43,847 nucleotides of DNA from Gemmatimonadaceae bacterium (GTDB lineage: Bacteria > Gemmatimonadota > Gemmatimonadetes > Gemmatimonadales > Gemmatimonadaceae): contig JBBEBQ010000003.1 of the NCBI GenBank assembly GCA_040882285.1, forward strand, positions 1 through 43,847. Reading direction: 5' to 3'. The position numbers and the translations under genes are program-made. Below the pieces are notes generated by a model. That model was given only the letters and a program-made list of their open reading frames with translations, did no database searches and was not told the origin of the DNA. Of this stretch, positions 34,149 through 41,381 are shown piece by piece; the first letter of the stretch is position 1, and every line of letters starts with the position of its first letter.

Positions 34149-34923
34149 GAAGAATCCCCGCGATCACCGCGCCCGACAGCGTAGCCAGCATGTTGACCAG
34201 GTCGTTGTCCATCCAGCGCACTCCACGAATCACCTGCGTGTGCCTGCCGCAATCATGTACCGGCTGCTCGGTCTCGGTGCCGCAGTCGGGGCAGAATCGG
34301 CGTGCCTGCAACGTCGCGCCAAGGACCGAGTCAATGATCATGCCGAACATACCCGAAAAAACTGCCGCGAGGGCGACGGCACGTGGCCATCCAATAAGTA
34401 GCATGGTTCCGGCCATCCCGGCGGCTCCGGCGGCGGCGCCGAAGAAGCCCGCGATGGTCACGCCACCGGACGTGCCGCGAGTCATTCGCGTCCAAAAGAT
34501 TATCGAGCGGGGGACACCACCGAATGCGATGCCGGTCTCGGTCGCCCAGCTGTCGGCCGCCGCGGCGGCGATCGCGCCGGCTCCGGCGGCAAGCAACACG
34601 GGTGTCCCGGCGAACAGCCAGCCCAGAGCGGCGACGGCGAACACTCCTCCATTGGTGAGCACCTGCACCGCGTCGCGTGTGGCGCTCTTGGCGAGCACGC
34701 CCCGCGTCAGCGCCCGCTTGCGTTCGGCGCCGTACGCGGAGAACCCCGAAGTCAGCGCGAAAAAAACCACGAGGACGATCCCCCAGCTCCACCCCGCGGT
34801 GACCGCCGCCGTACCGACGACGGCCGCGGCGAGCGCGCCCGTCGTGGAGAGCAGCCGCGCCCGGGCCGCGGCTGCGGCGATGATCGCCGCGAGGGCCGCG
34901 CCGATTACCAAACGGAGCATCAT
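34132..34923 (-). CDS. DUF92 (TMEM19/VTE6-like) membrane protein
   Basis: A 263-residue multi-pass membrane protein (about six helices) of the DUF92 family. Hallmarks are ADSWATETG, a Gly-rich GTSGGVTIAGFFGAAAG and the C-terminal MDNDLVNMLATLSGA. The loop CPDCGTETEQPVHDCG could hold a metal or a disulfide. The plant member VTE6 is a phytyl-phosphate kinase, so an isoprenoid-phosphate kinase role is possible. It is the first gene of the minus-strand operon, and its link to a geranylgeranyl-reductase-like enzyme is suggestive, not proven. Confidence 0.87.
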   Translation of the reverse strand: MMLRLVIGAALAAIIAAAAARARLLSTTGALAAAVVGTAAVTAGWSWGIVLVVFFALTSGFSAYGAERKRALTRGVLAKSATRDAVQVLTNGGVFAVAALGWLFAGTPVLLAAGAGAIAAAAADSWATETGIAFGGVPRSIIFWTRMTRGTSGGVTIAGFFGAAAGAAGMAGTMLLIGWPRAVALAAVFSGMFGMIIDSVLGATLQARRFCPDCGTETEQPVHDCGRHTQVIRGVRWMDNDLVNMLATLSGAVIAGILLVVGV

Positions 34924-34936
34924 GGCGTCATGAGCG

Positions 34937-34986
34937 TTGAAGGGTGTTCAGGCGCAGATTAGCTTGGGCGCTCACTAGAGACGCAA
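34937..34986. promoter_or_regulatory. Overlapping divergent promoters
   Basis: On the plus strand TTGAAG (34937-34942), 17 bases, then TAGCTT (34960-34965). On the minus strand TTGCGT (34986-34981), 17 bases, then GCTAAT (34963-34958). The two -10 boxes overlap in ATTAGCTT, so polymerases for the biosynthetic operon and the V4R-like gene would compete. Hexamers only partly match consensus. Confidence 0.4.
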
Positions 34987-35001
34987 AAAACTTCCGCGAC
35001 A

Positions 35002-35610
35002 ATGCCAGCCACAGTCGACGCCCTCCTTCCGCTCAGCCTGCTCGAATCCGTACGTGGGGCTGATACGCCCGAGGACACGGAAGCCGAATATGTCCACGAG
35101 CTTCGCAACAAGCGACTCGGCCTCAGTGACACCGTGTACGCTGAGATCCAGCGGTACACGGACGACGTGAAGAAGAACCGGAGAGTGGGCAACGATAAAG
35201 CGATCGCGATTGCGAAGCTGATCGGGCGCCGGCCGGACGCGGAAGCGGTGTTCCGCGGCGCCGGCAGGCGGCTGGCGGGCGAGATGTACGACTCGATCTC
35301 GGGGACGCGCCGGGGGTTGGTGCGCTTTCTTCCGGCTGTCATATCCCGGCCACTCGCGCTGTCGGGCGCGCGCCGCGTCGCGCGCCGCTACCTGAACGGC
35401 TCGCTCAGCAGGGTCGGCGGCTACATCATGCTGTCGGTGGGCGAATCAGCCACCGCCAACACCGCCCCGCGCGGCATCGGCTGCACGTTCTACGAGGCCA
35501 ATCTCGGCGAGCTGTTACGGCTGCTGGTGGACGGGGGCGGGGCGATAGAGCACGTGCGCTGCATGGACCGGGATGAAGGGTCGTGCGAATGGCGGGCGGA
35601 GTGGAGATAG
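35002..35610 (+). CDS. Hypothetical protein with V4R-like C-terminus
   Basis: A 202-residue soluble protein. The C-terminal 60 residues (GCTFYEANLGELLRLLV, then HVRCMDRDEGSCEWRAEW) resemble the end of V4R/4-vinyl-reductase-type small-molecule-binding domains, including the late Cys pair. The N-terminal half is helical (TVYAEIQRYTDDVKKNRRVG) and not recognised. It may sense a ligand. It diverges from the biosynthetic operon across a shared promoter region, so a regulatory link is conceivable. Confidence 0.65.
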   Translation: MPATVDALLPLSLLESVRGADTPEDTEAEYVHELRNKRLGLSDTVYAEIQRYTDDVKKNRRVGNDKAIAIAKLIGRRPDAEAVFRGAGRRLAGEMYDSISGTRRGLVRFLPAVISRPLALSGARRVARRYLNGSLSRVGGYIMLSVGESATANTAPRGIGCTFYEANLGELLRLLVDGGGAIEHVRCMDRDEGSCEWRAEWR

Positions 35611-35636
35611 ATCGGGGGTTGGACTAGCCCGAGCGT

Positions 35637-36174
35637 TGTGCGTTTCCCGTTTTTCCGTGGTGCGTTATTGCGTGCCTATTTACTGCAATGCGGCCAGCAC
35701 CTTGGATCGCAGGCCGCAAAGCATTCGTCTGACGTCGATCGTTTCTGCATTTAGGGATTCCCATTGGGCACGGGGCAGTATCCCGTGGTCCCGGGCGAGC
35801 TGAAGTTGATACTCCAGCTCCATGCTGGATTTCCGGCTGATGTCGAGAAAACGCGCAAGCTCGGCCTGACTGGCCGCCCCGCAACCTTCCACGATATTGA
35901 AGGCGATCGACTCTGCTGCAGCGGTTATCTGCGAACGAAGAGAGGTGTATCCAGTGCGCGGAAGACGGCTGGTGGCGAGCCTGACGTTCAAGGCAAGAGC
36001 GTGCGCCTGGCCCCAAACGCGTAATTTGCGGTAGTCCTGCACGCCGAAGGCTGATCCTCTGCCTCTTGCACTAGCCCATCAAAAAACTTCGAGCTGATAC
36101 GAACCACCCCGCGACATCGCCGCCGTCCCGGCTATAACGTCCCAACGCAAAAACGGTTAAACGGGAAACGCACA
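35637..36174. mobile_element. Inverted-repeat-flanked cassette containing an S23-type gene
   Basis: A 22-base terminal inverted repeat (35637-35658 and 36153-36174) matches at 20 of 22 positions, with TGTGCGTTTCCCGTTT perfect on both sides. It encloses one gene, the four-helix-bundle protein. The interior is visibly less GC-rich than its flanks. No target duplication or transposase is seen. S23 proteins are best known from intervening sequences in 23S rRNA, which also have complementary ends. Confidence 0.7.
35680..36042 (-). CDS. Four-helix-bundle (S23/IVS-encoded) protein
   Basis: A 120-residue, all-helical protein of the family encoded in 23S rRNA intervening sequences and also found free in genomes. 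The opening MQDYRKLRVWGQAHALALNV, the RSQITAAAESIAFNIVEGCG helix and RFLDISRKSSMELEYQLQLA are characteristic. Function is not established; structural work on homologues shows oligomeric helix bundles. It is the only gene inside the inverted-repeat cassette and has lower GC than its neighbours, consistent with acquisition. Confidence 0.92.
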   Translation of the reverse strand: MQDYRKLRVWGQAHALALNVRLATSRLPRTGYTSLRSQITAAAESIAFNIVEGCGAASQAELARFLDISRKSSMELEYQLQLARDHGILPRAQWESLNAETIDVRRMLCGLRSKVLAALQ

Positions 36175-36221
36175 CCGCGCCCTGCCTTCCATCCGCTCTT
36201 GATCCCTATCTCCGCCTTGCA

Positions 36222-37397
36222 ATGCTGACTCCCCAATCCCTTCCATCCATTCAACAGGCCATCAGGGAATCGACGACGGACGGGTGGCTGATCTTCGATT
36301 TTCACGGCCTCAACCCCATCGCCTCCGGCATGCTCCGCCTCGAGGGCATGACCACGCGCCGCCTGTTCGCCTTCATCCCCCGCGAAGGGACCCCCGTGGC
36401 GATCTCCCACGCGATCGAGCAGGGCCCGTGGAAGCACTGGCCCGCCGAATGGAAGAAGCTCGAGTACAGCGGCTGGCGCGTGCTCGAATCGATGCTCGCC
36501 GAGGTCGTCGGCGGCAAGCGCGTGGCGATGGAGTACTCCGCGGGCGACGCCGTGCCGTATCTGGACCGCGTGCCGGCCGGCGTGATCGAGATGGTGCGCG
36601 CCGCGGGCGCCACGGTGGAATCGTCGGCGGATCTGGTCACGCGGTTTTATGCCGTGTGGAATGATGCGCAGCTCGCCTCGCACCAGCGCGCCGCGGAGAC
36701 GATCGCCGGCATCGCGCACGCTGCGATGTCGCTCGCGGGCGAGCGGGCGCGCTCGGGCTCGCCGATGCAGGAGTTCGAGCTGAAGCAGTGGATCCTCGAC
36801 CGGTTCGCGAAGGAAAAGCTGGAGACCGACCACGGACCCATCGTCGCCATCGGGCCCAACGCGGCCAATCCCCACTACGAGCCGACCGCCGGGGAGTCCG
36901 CGCCGATCGAGCGCGGCGCGGTTCTGCTCATCGATCTCTGGGCGCGCGAAGCGAACGGAGTGTACGCGGACCAGACCTGGATGGGGTCGCTCGGCGAGCC
37001 TGACGCGCGGAGCCTGAAGGTCTGGGAAGCCATCCGCGACGCGCGCGATGCGGCGATCGCTCTCCTGCGCGAGAGGCTGGCCGGCCCGACGCCGGTCCGC
37101 GGCGGAGAAGTGGACGACGCGGCGCGGGCGGTCATCGAGCAGCGAGGCTTCGGCCCGCAGTTCATCCACCGCACCGGCCACTCGATCGACCCGCGCGACC
37201 TGCACGGCTCGGGTCCGCACATAGACAACCTCGAGACCCGCGAGGAGCGCGCGCTCCTCCCGGGAGTCGGCTTCTCGATCGAGCCCGGGGTTTATCTACG
37301 CGGCGACGTCGGGATGCGTACCGAGGTCAACGCATTCGTGGCGCGTGATCTCGTCGTGACGCCGAAGGATATTCAGCGGGACCTGATCATCGTGTGA
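36222..37397 (+). CDS. M24-family metallopeptidase (aminopeptidase P / prolidase-like)
   Basis: A 391-residue pita-bread-fold peptidase. The N-terminal creatinase-like domain spans about 1-150. The C-terminal catalytic domain shows the full dinuclear metal set: Asp in LLIDLWA, Asp in YADQTW, His in IHRTGHSID, Glu in FSIEPGVY and Glu in RTEVNAF. It removes an N-terminal residue next to proline or cleaves Xaa-Pro dipeptides. No signal peptide, so it is cytoplasmic. TATAAC at 36133-36138 is a possible -10. It converges on and overlaps the next gene by 11 bases. Confidence 0.93.
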   Translation: MLTPQSLPSIQQAIRESTTDGWLIFDFHGLNPIASGMLRLEGMTTRRLFAFIPREGTPVAISHAIEQGPWKHWPAEWKKLEYSGWRVLESMLAEVVGGKRVAMEYSAGDAVPYLDRVPAGVIEMVRAAGATVESSADLVTRFYAVWNDAQLASHQRAAETIAGIAHAAMSLAGERARSGSPMQEFELKQWILDRFAKEKLETDHGPIVAIGPNAANPHYEPTAGESAPIERGAVLLIDLWAREANGVYADQTWMGSLGEPDARSLKVWEAIRDARDAAIALLRERLAGPTPVRGGEVDDAARAVIEQRGFGPQFIHRTGHSIDPRDLHGSGPHIDNLETREERALLPGVGFSIEPGVYLRGDVGMRTEVNAFVARDLVVTPKDIQRDLIIV

Positions 37398-38442
37398 CGG
37401 GCCGCGGCGCGATCGTCGGCCAGATCGCCGGGTCTTCGCCGCCCAGGCCGTACAACGCGAATCGCCTGATGCCCAACCGCCGCGCGTCGCGCACGATATC
37501 GGCGATCAGCATCGCATCGTTCACCCAGATCTCGCCGCGTCCCGGCGCTCTCGCGCGCAGGGTCGAGCTCGATTCGTCCCGCACGAGCTCCACGCGCCAA
37601 TCGCGGGCGAGCGCGACCGCCTCCTCGAACGACACGCGGCGGCGTCCCTCACCGGCGAGCCACGCGTAGCCGTCGGCGGGGATCAGCAGCAGCACGCGGT
37701 GGGCGCCGATCTCCGCCGCGCGCGCGCCGATATGTCTCGCCATGATCTCGCGCGGCGTGAGCGGTCCGGGTGACGCGGGCTCGGTCTCCAGCTGCAGCGC
37801 AAGGAAATCCGTCAGCGGACCAAGCTGTCGGCCGGGGTACGCCGCGGTGTCGGCGACGGGGACGGCGATTCCGACGGGTGAGAGATCCCTCGCCCGCGCG
37901 GCGGCACGAATGTCAGTGACGAGCGCCGCGAGCGCGGGAACGTCGCGTGGACCCAACGACCTGAAATCGAGCAGCATTCCCACGTAGTCGCGCTCCTCCG
38001 CGAGCCAGACGGCTCGTTGGGCGAACCGTTCGCGCGTCTCCGCATGGGACATTACGATGCGAAGAATGTCGGACTGATAGCCTCGCATGCTCCAGTTCGT
38101 CACGATCAACAGCCGGCGGGTTTTCCGCAGGTCGTCCCTCGGGATCTCGGCACAACTAATTTCCGCGGAGAAGACCAAGCTGTCGGGCGAAGCGCATCCC
38201 ATCGCGACGACGGTTCCCGCCTCCGCGAGCGAGTCGGCGCGCGCCCACGCCGTCATGCTGGACGGAGGAAAGCTGACGAACATCCATTCCTCCGGCACGG
38301 GCGAATTCGAGCGGAGAAACGCACATCCGGCGAGCGCTCCAGCCAGTAGCGTGATCGTGGCTGCCGCAAACGCGCGCCGGGCTATGCCCGGCTGCGGAAA
38401 TCCGGCGGCCCCGGGTACTATTTGTGCGTTACCGTTAGTCAT
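37387..38442 (-). CDS. GH18-like lipoprotein lacking the catalytic glutamate
   Basis: A 351-residue lipoprotein (lipobox ALAGC, Cys40). The barrel resembles the GH18-like domains found fused to polysaccharide deacetylases: YVGMLLDFRSLGPRD, a mid SFEEAVALARDW, and the closing ARRLGIRRFALYGLGGEDP. In GH18 the active-site strand normally reads DGxxxDxE with a catalytic Glu. Here it is LLDFRSL (157-163), so Arg161 stands where Glu is expected, and the leading DG is also altered. It is probably a carbohydrate-binding or scaffolding pseudoenzyme in the envelope. Its start ATG nearly touches the divergent lipoprotein gene. Confidence 0.75.
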   Translation of the reverse strand: MTNGNAQIVPGAAGFPQPGIARRAFAAATITLLAGALAGCAFLRSNSPVPEEWMFVSFPPSSMTAWARADSLAEAGTVVAMGCASPDSLVFSAEISCAEIPRDDLRKTRRLLIVTNWSMRGYQSDILRIVMSHAETRERFAQRAVWLAEERDYVGMLLDFRSLGPRDVPALAALVTDIRAAARARDLSPVGIAVPVADTAAYPGRQLGPLTDFLALQLETEPASPGPLTPREIMARHIGARAAEIGAHRVLLLIPADGYAWLAGEGRRRVSFEEAVALARDWRVELVRDESSSTLRARAPGRGEIWVNDAMLIADIVRDARRLGIRRFALYGLGGEDPAIWPTIAPRPVTR

Positions 38443-38458
38443 GGCAATTGAAAGGTCC

Positions 38459-39286
38459 ATGCTGCGACACGGGGCGCTAGGGATGTCAGTCCTGGCGCTC
38501 ATTTCGTCCGGGTGCTCGCGCGACGACGAGCCGGCGTACGCCAAGTCTCCCAACGGAAACGGTCCGCGGATCACGGTCATCGCCCCCCCGACCGAGCCGT
38601 ACCGCCCGGCCGCCGTCGTGAACGGCGTGCCGCTCCGCGGAGCGGTGCTGTTCACCGGCACCCGGCCGGACGATTCGACGGTGACACCGGGACGCGATCA
38701 GAACGTGTGCGGCGCTACCATCCACGTGCCTACCCTCACCATGCAGGACAGCTCGCTGGCCGACGTCGTCGTGTGGCTCGACAACATCAGGACGGGCCGG
38801 CCGCTGCCGGTGGCGAAGCGCTTCGAGCTGGTGTCGCAGAAGTGCGGCTTCACGCCGCGCGTGCAGGCCATAGTCACCGGTGGCGCTCTGAACGTGAGGA
38901 ACGACGATCCGGTGATCTACCGGAGCCACGCGATCGACTCCCGGACCGGCGAGACGGTGATCGATCTCCCCTTCACCGATGCGGGACAGGTGATCCCGCT
39001 GGACCGGCAGCTCGCCGCGCCGGTGCTCCTGGAGGTGAAATCCGCATCGCACCCCTGGATGCGCGCGTGGGTCGCGACGTTCGATCATCCGTACTTCGCG
39101 GTGACGGGGAAGGACGGCAGCTTCACCATCGACGACGTTCCGCAGGGCACGTACACGCTCAAGGCGTGGCATCCCGCGCTCGGCGTCACCAGTCATTCAC
39201 TGACGATCGGCCCCGGTGGAGCATCGGCGGTCGTGAAGTTCGGCGATCGCGCGCCGCCGGTGAACCCCGCTACGGGCGCGCAATGA
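38459..39286 (+). CDS. Lipoprotein with carboxypeptidase-regulatory-like domain
   Basis: A 275-residue exported protein. The signal ends ALISSGC, a probable lipobox. Residues 60-190 form a beta-rich domain with Cys in QNVCGATIHVP and SQKCGFTP, and VVWLDNI. Residues 190-265 look like a CarboxypepD_reg beta-sandwich (GKDGSFTIDDVPQGTYTLKA). ATG at 38459 with GAAAGG upstream is preferred. An in-frame ATG at 38441 would overlap the divergent start codon. It borders ctaB/ctaA and converges on ctaB with a 17-base overlap; a respiratory-chain role is only positional inference. Confidence 0.78.
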   Translation: MLRHGALGMSVLALISSGCSRDDEPAYAKSPNGNGPRITVIAPPTEPYRPAAVVNGVPLRGAVLFTGTRPDDSTVTPGRDQNVCGATIHVPTLTMQDSSLADVVVWLDNIRTGRPLPVAKRFELVSQKCGFTPRVQAIVTGGALNVRNDDPVIYRSHAIDSRTGETVIDLPFTDAGQVIPLDRQLAAPVLLEVKSASHPWMRAWVATFDHPYFAVTGKDGSFTIDDVPQGTYTLKAWHPALGVTSHSLTIGPGGASAVVKFGDRAPPVNPATGAQ

Positions 39287-40160
39287 CGCGGTCCACCGCC
39301 ATCGCCAGGAAGAGCAGCGCGAGGTAGAGCAGCGAGAACCGGTACAGCCACCAGGCGTGGCCCTGCCACGCGGCGGTCGCCCGCAGCTTGAGGACCGCGC
39401 CGAGGAATATCGCGTCCAGGAGCAGAGCGCTGGCCAGATAGATCCAACCCAGCGCCCCGAACGTCACCGGCAGCACCGTCAGCGGGATCAGGATGAACAT
39501 GTACCAGAGCATCTGGTTCATGGTCTCGCGCTCGCCCCATACCAGAGGCGCCATCGGTATGCCGGCGTTGCCGTAGTCCTTCTGCTTGAGGAGGGCCAGC
39601 GCCCAGAAGTGCGGCGGCGTCCAGTAAAAGACGATGGCGAACAGATACAGCGCGGTGAGATCGATCTGATTGGTGACGGCGGCCCAGCCCACGAGCGGAG
39701 GAAACGCGCCCGCCGCTCCGCCGATGACGATGTTCTGCGGGGTCGAGCGCTTGAGCCAGCGGGTGTAGATGAAGACGTAGAAGTAGAACCCGCCCAGCGC
39801 GAGCACCGCCGTGAGCACGTTCGCGAACCGCGCGAGCAGGAACGTGGCCGCGCTCGCGAGCGCGACTCCAAACGCGAGCACCGCGGCGGGAGACATCCTG
39901 CCGCTCGGAATGGGCCGGAGCCTGGTCCGCGCCATCGCGTCGTCGATGTCGCGGTCAAAATACATGTTGACCGCGTTCGCGCCGCCCGCCATCAGATAGC
40001 CGCCGATCACCACGATGAGGATCAGCAGCAGGGACGGCCGGCCGGCGACGTACATCGGCGCCACGGTCGTCACTAGCAGCAGGCTTATGATCCGCGGCTT
40101 GGTGAGCGCGAGCAGGTCGCGGCCGAACGGCCCCCCCGACGGCGCGGCCGCGGACGGCAT
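39270..40160 (-). CDS. ctaB: Protoheme IX farnesyltransferase (heme O synthase)
   Basis: A 296-residue UbiA-family membrane prenyltransferase that farnesylates heme B to heme O. The prenyl-diphosphate/Mg site NMYFDRDIDDAMARTRLRP is present, as are GGAAGAFPPLVGWAA and FYWTPPHFWALAL, both specific to CtaB/CyoE, and about eight or nine helices. The ATG shares one base with the ctaA stop (TAATG), so the two are co-translated. Together they supply heme A for an aa3-type cytochrome oxidase, whose main subunits lie outside the window. Confidence 0.96.
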   Translation of the reverse strand: MPSAAAPSGGPFGRDLLALTKPRIISLLLVTTVAPMYVAGRPSLLLILIVVIGGYLMAGGANAVNMYFDRDIDDAMARTRLRPIPSGRMSPAAVLAFGVALASAATFLLARFANVLTAVLALGGFYFYVFIYTRWLKRSTPQNIVIGGAAGAFPPLVGWAAVTNQIDLTALYLFAIVFYWTPPHFWALALLKQKDYGNAGIPMAPLVWGERETMNQMLWYMFILIPLTVLPVTFGALGWIYLASALLLDAIFLGAVLKLRATAAWQGHAWWLYRFSLLYLALLFLAMAVDRVIARP

Positions 40161-41062
40161 TATCTCGCCGGCCGCCGCGTGACCGCCGCGAAGACGAAAA
40201 CGACGAGCCAGACGAGAGTGCCCAGTGCCTGATGCAACACGCGCAGCTGCAGCGGCAGCCCGGTCTCGACCATCGCGGCCGCGACGAGGATCTGCGCCAG
40301 CGCGGTGAAGAAGGCGATCTTCACCCACAGGTTCGTGGCGGCGGGCTCGCCGCGCTTGCGCAGCGCGAGCACCATGCCGAGCAGATGAAACAGCAGCAGG
40401 AAAGCGAGAATGCGGTGGCTCACCTGGACGAACAGAGCCGCGCCGCCCAGCGAGACGCGGCGGCAGTGGGGAAACCCGATGCACGACACAGCCGCACCGG
40501 CCATGTTCGCGGTCGCGCCACCCAGGAGAACCGCGAAAAACGCCATGACCGCCGCGGTTGTCGAGCCACGAATCGTGCGCGGCGAGGTGGGCGCGATGGC
40601 TCGGCCCGAAAGCGACGAGCTTCGCACGGCGGCCAGCGATAGAGCGGCGATGAGACCCATGGCCAGCGCCAGATGAATCACCACCGCCGCCGCGTGCAGC
40701 TCCAGCTTCACGGTCACAGCGCCGAGCAGAGCGGCGGCCACGACGAGTAATGCCGCGGCGACGGCGGGGCGGAGGATTCCGCCGCGTCCACCCACACCCG
40801 CCGACGTACGCCCGCGCCACGCCGCGAACAGCAGGGCCAGCACGGCGAGCGTCAGCGCGGCGGCTACGTACCGGTGCGTGACCTCGATTATCAGGTCGAG
40901 GCGGTCGAGCGGCGGGAACCAGTAGCCGTGGCAGCGGGGCCAGTGGTCGCCGCACCCCATCCCCGAGCCCGTGATCCGCACGACCGCGCCGAGCACCGCC
41001 TGCATGTAGGCGAGCGCGAGCGATGCGTACGCGATCCGCCTCAGACCGGCAGCGCGTACCAA
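40160..41062 (-). CDS. ctaA: Heme A synthase (COX15/CtaA family)
   Basis: A 300-residue, eight-helix enzyme that oxidises the heme O methyl group to formyl. The conserved helix histidines appear in EVTHRYVAA, VVIHLALA, QVSHRILAF and VLHQALGT. Extracytoplasmic cysteine pairs are in CGDHWPRCHG and SCIGFPHC. The start is TTG at 41062, chosen because the family N-terminus (LVRAAGLRRIAYASLALAYM) begins there. It overlaps the upstream two-helix protein by 22 bases. Confidence 0.94.
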   Translation of the reverse strand: MVRAAGLRRIAYASLALAYMQAVLGAVVRITGSGMGCGDHWPRCHGYWFPPLDRLDLIIEVTHRYVAAALTLAVLALLFAAWRGRTSAGVGGRGGILRPAVAAALLVVAAALLGAVTVKLELHAAAVVIHLALAMGLIAALSLAAVRSSSLSGRAIAPTSPRTIRGSTTAAVMAFFAVLLGGATANMAGAAVSCIGFPHCRRVSLGGAALFVQVSHRILAFLLLFHLLGMVLALRKRGEPAATNLWVKIAFFTALAQILVAAAMVETGLPLQLRVLHQALGTLVWLVVFVFAAVTRRPAR

Positions 41063-41331
41063 GTTGCTATCAGTAGTGCGGCGATGGCCAGCGCGGGCAA
41101 CAGCGCCCAGCCGATCTCGAGCTCTCGCGATGAAGACGCGGCGCTCTCCGTCGTCGTGGATCGCCTGTCCGGCCCCCAGCGCATCCCGCCCCGCCGCGGA
41201 CGCTTCCTGCGGTCGTCGGGATAGATGCCGGATGCCGCGCCCGTCACCACGGACCAGATCAGCGCGCCATGGGCGACCGCGCAGGAGGCTGCGGCCACCC
41301 AGAATATCATGCGCGCGAGACCGGGACTCAT
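41041..41331 (-). CDS. Small two-helix protein resembling the COX subunit II membrane hairpin
   Basis: A 96-residue protein. Helix one is about 8-30 (IFWVAAASCAVAHGALIWSV), a basic loop follows (DDRRKRPRRGGMRWGPDRR), then SSRELEIGWALLPALAIAALLIATW. The second helix with its ELEIGWALLP entry resembles the LEIxWTxxP entry of cytochrome oxidase subunit II helix two, but no CuA domain follows. It may be an oxidase assembly or accessory protein. It is coupled to ctaA by a 22-base overlap. Confidence 0.65.
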   Translation of the reverse strand: MSPGLARMIFWVAAASCAVAHGALIWSVVTGAASGIYPDDRRKRPRRGGMRWGPDRRSTTTESAASSSRELEIGWALLPALAIAALLIATWYALPV

Positions 41332-41381
41332 GGCAGGAAGGTACTCGCCACCCATCCGCCTTTGCACTACCGTTTGTCGCC

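Noticed and set aside
28484-34923. Calling the operon a ladderane or type II polyketide cluster
   Set aside because: No acyl carrier protein, second ketosynthase, ketoreductase or phytoene-desaturase homologue is present, so a named product class is not supported.
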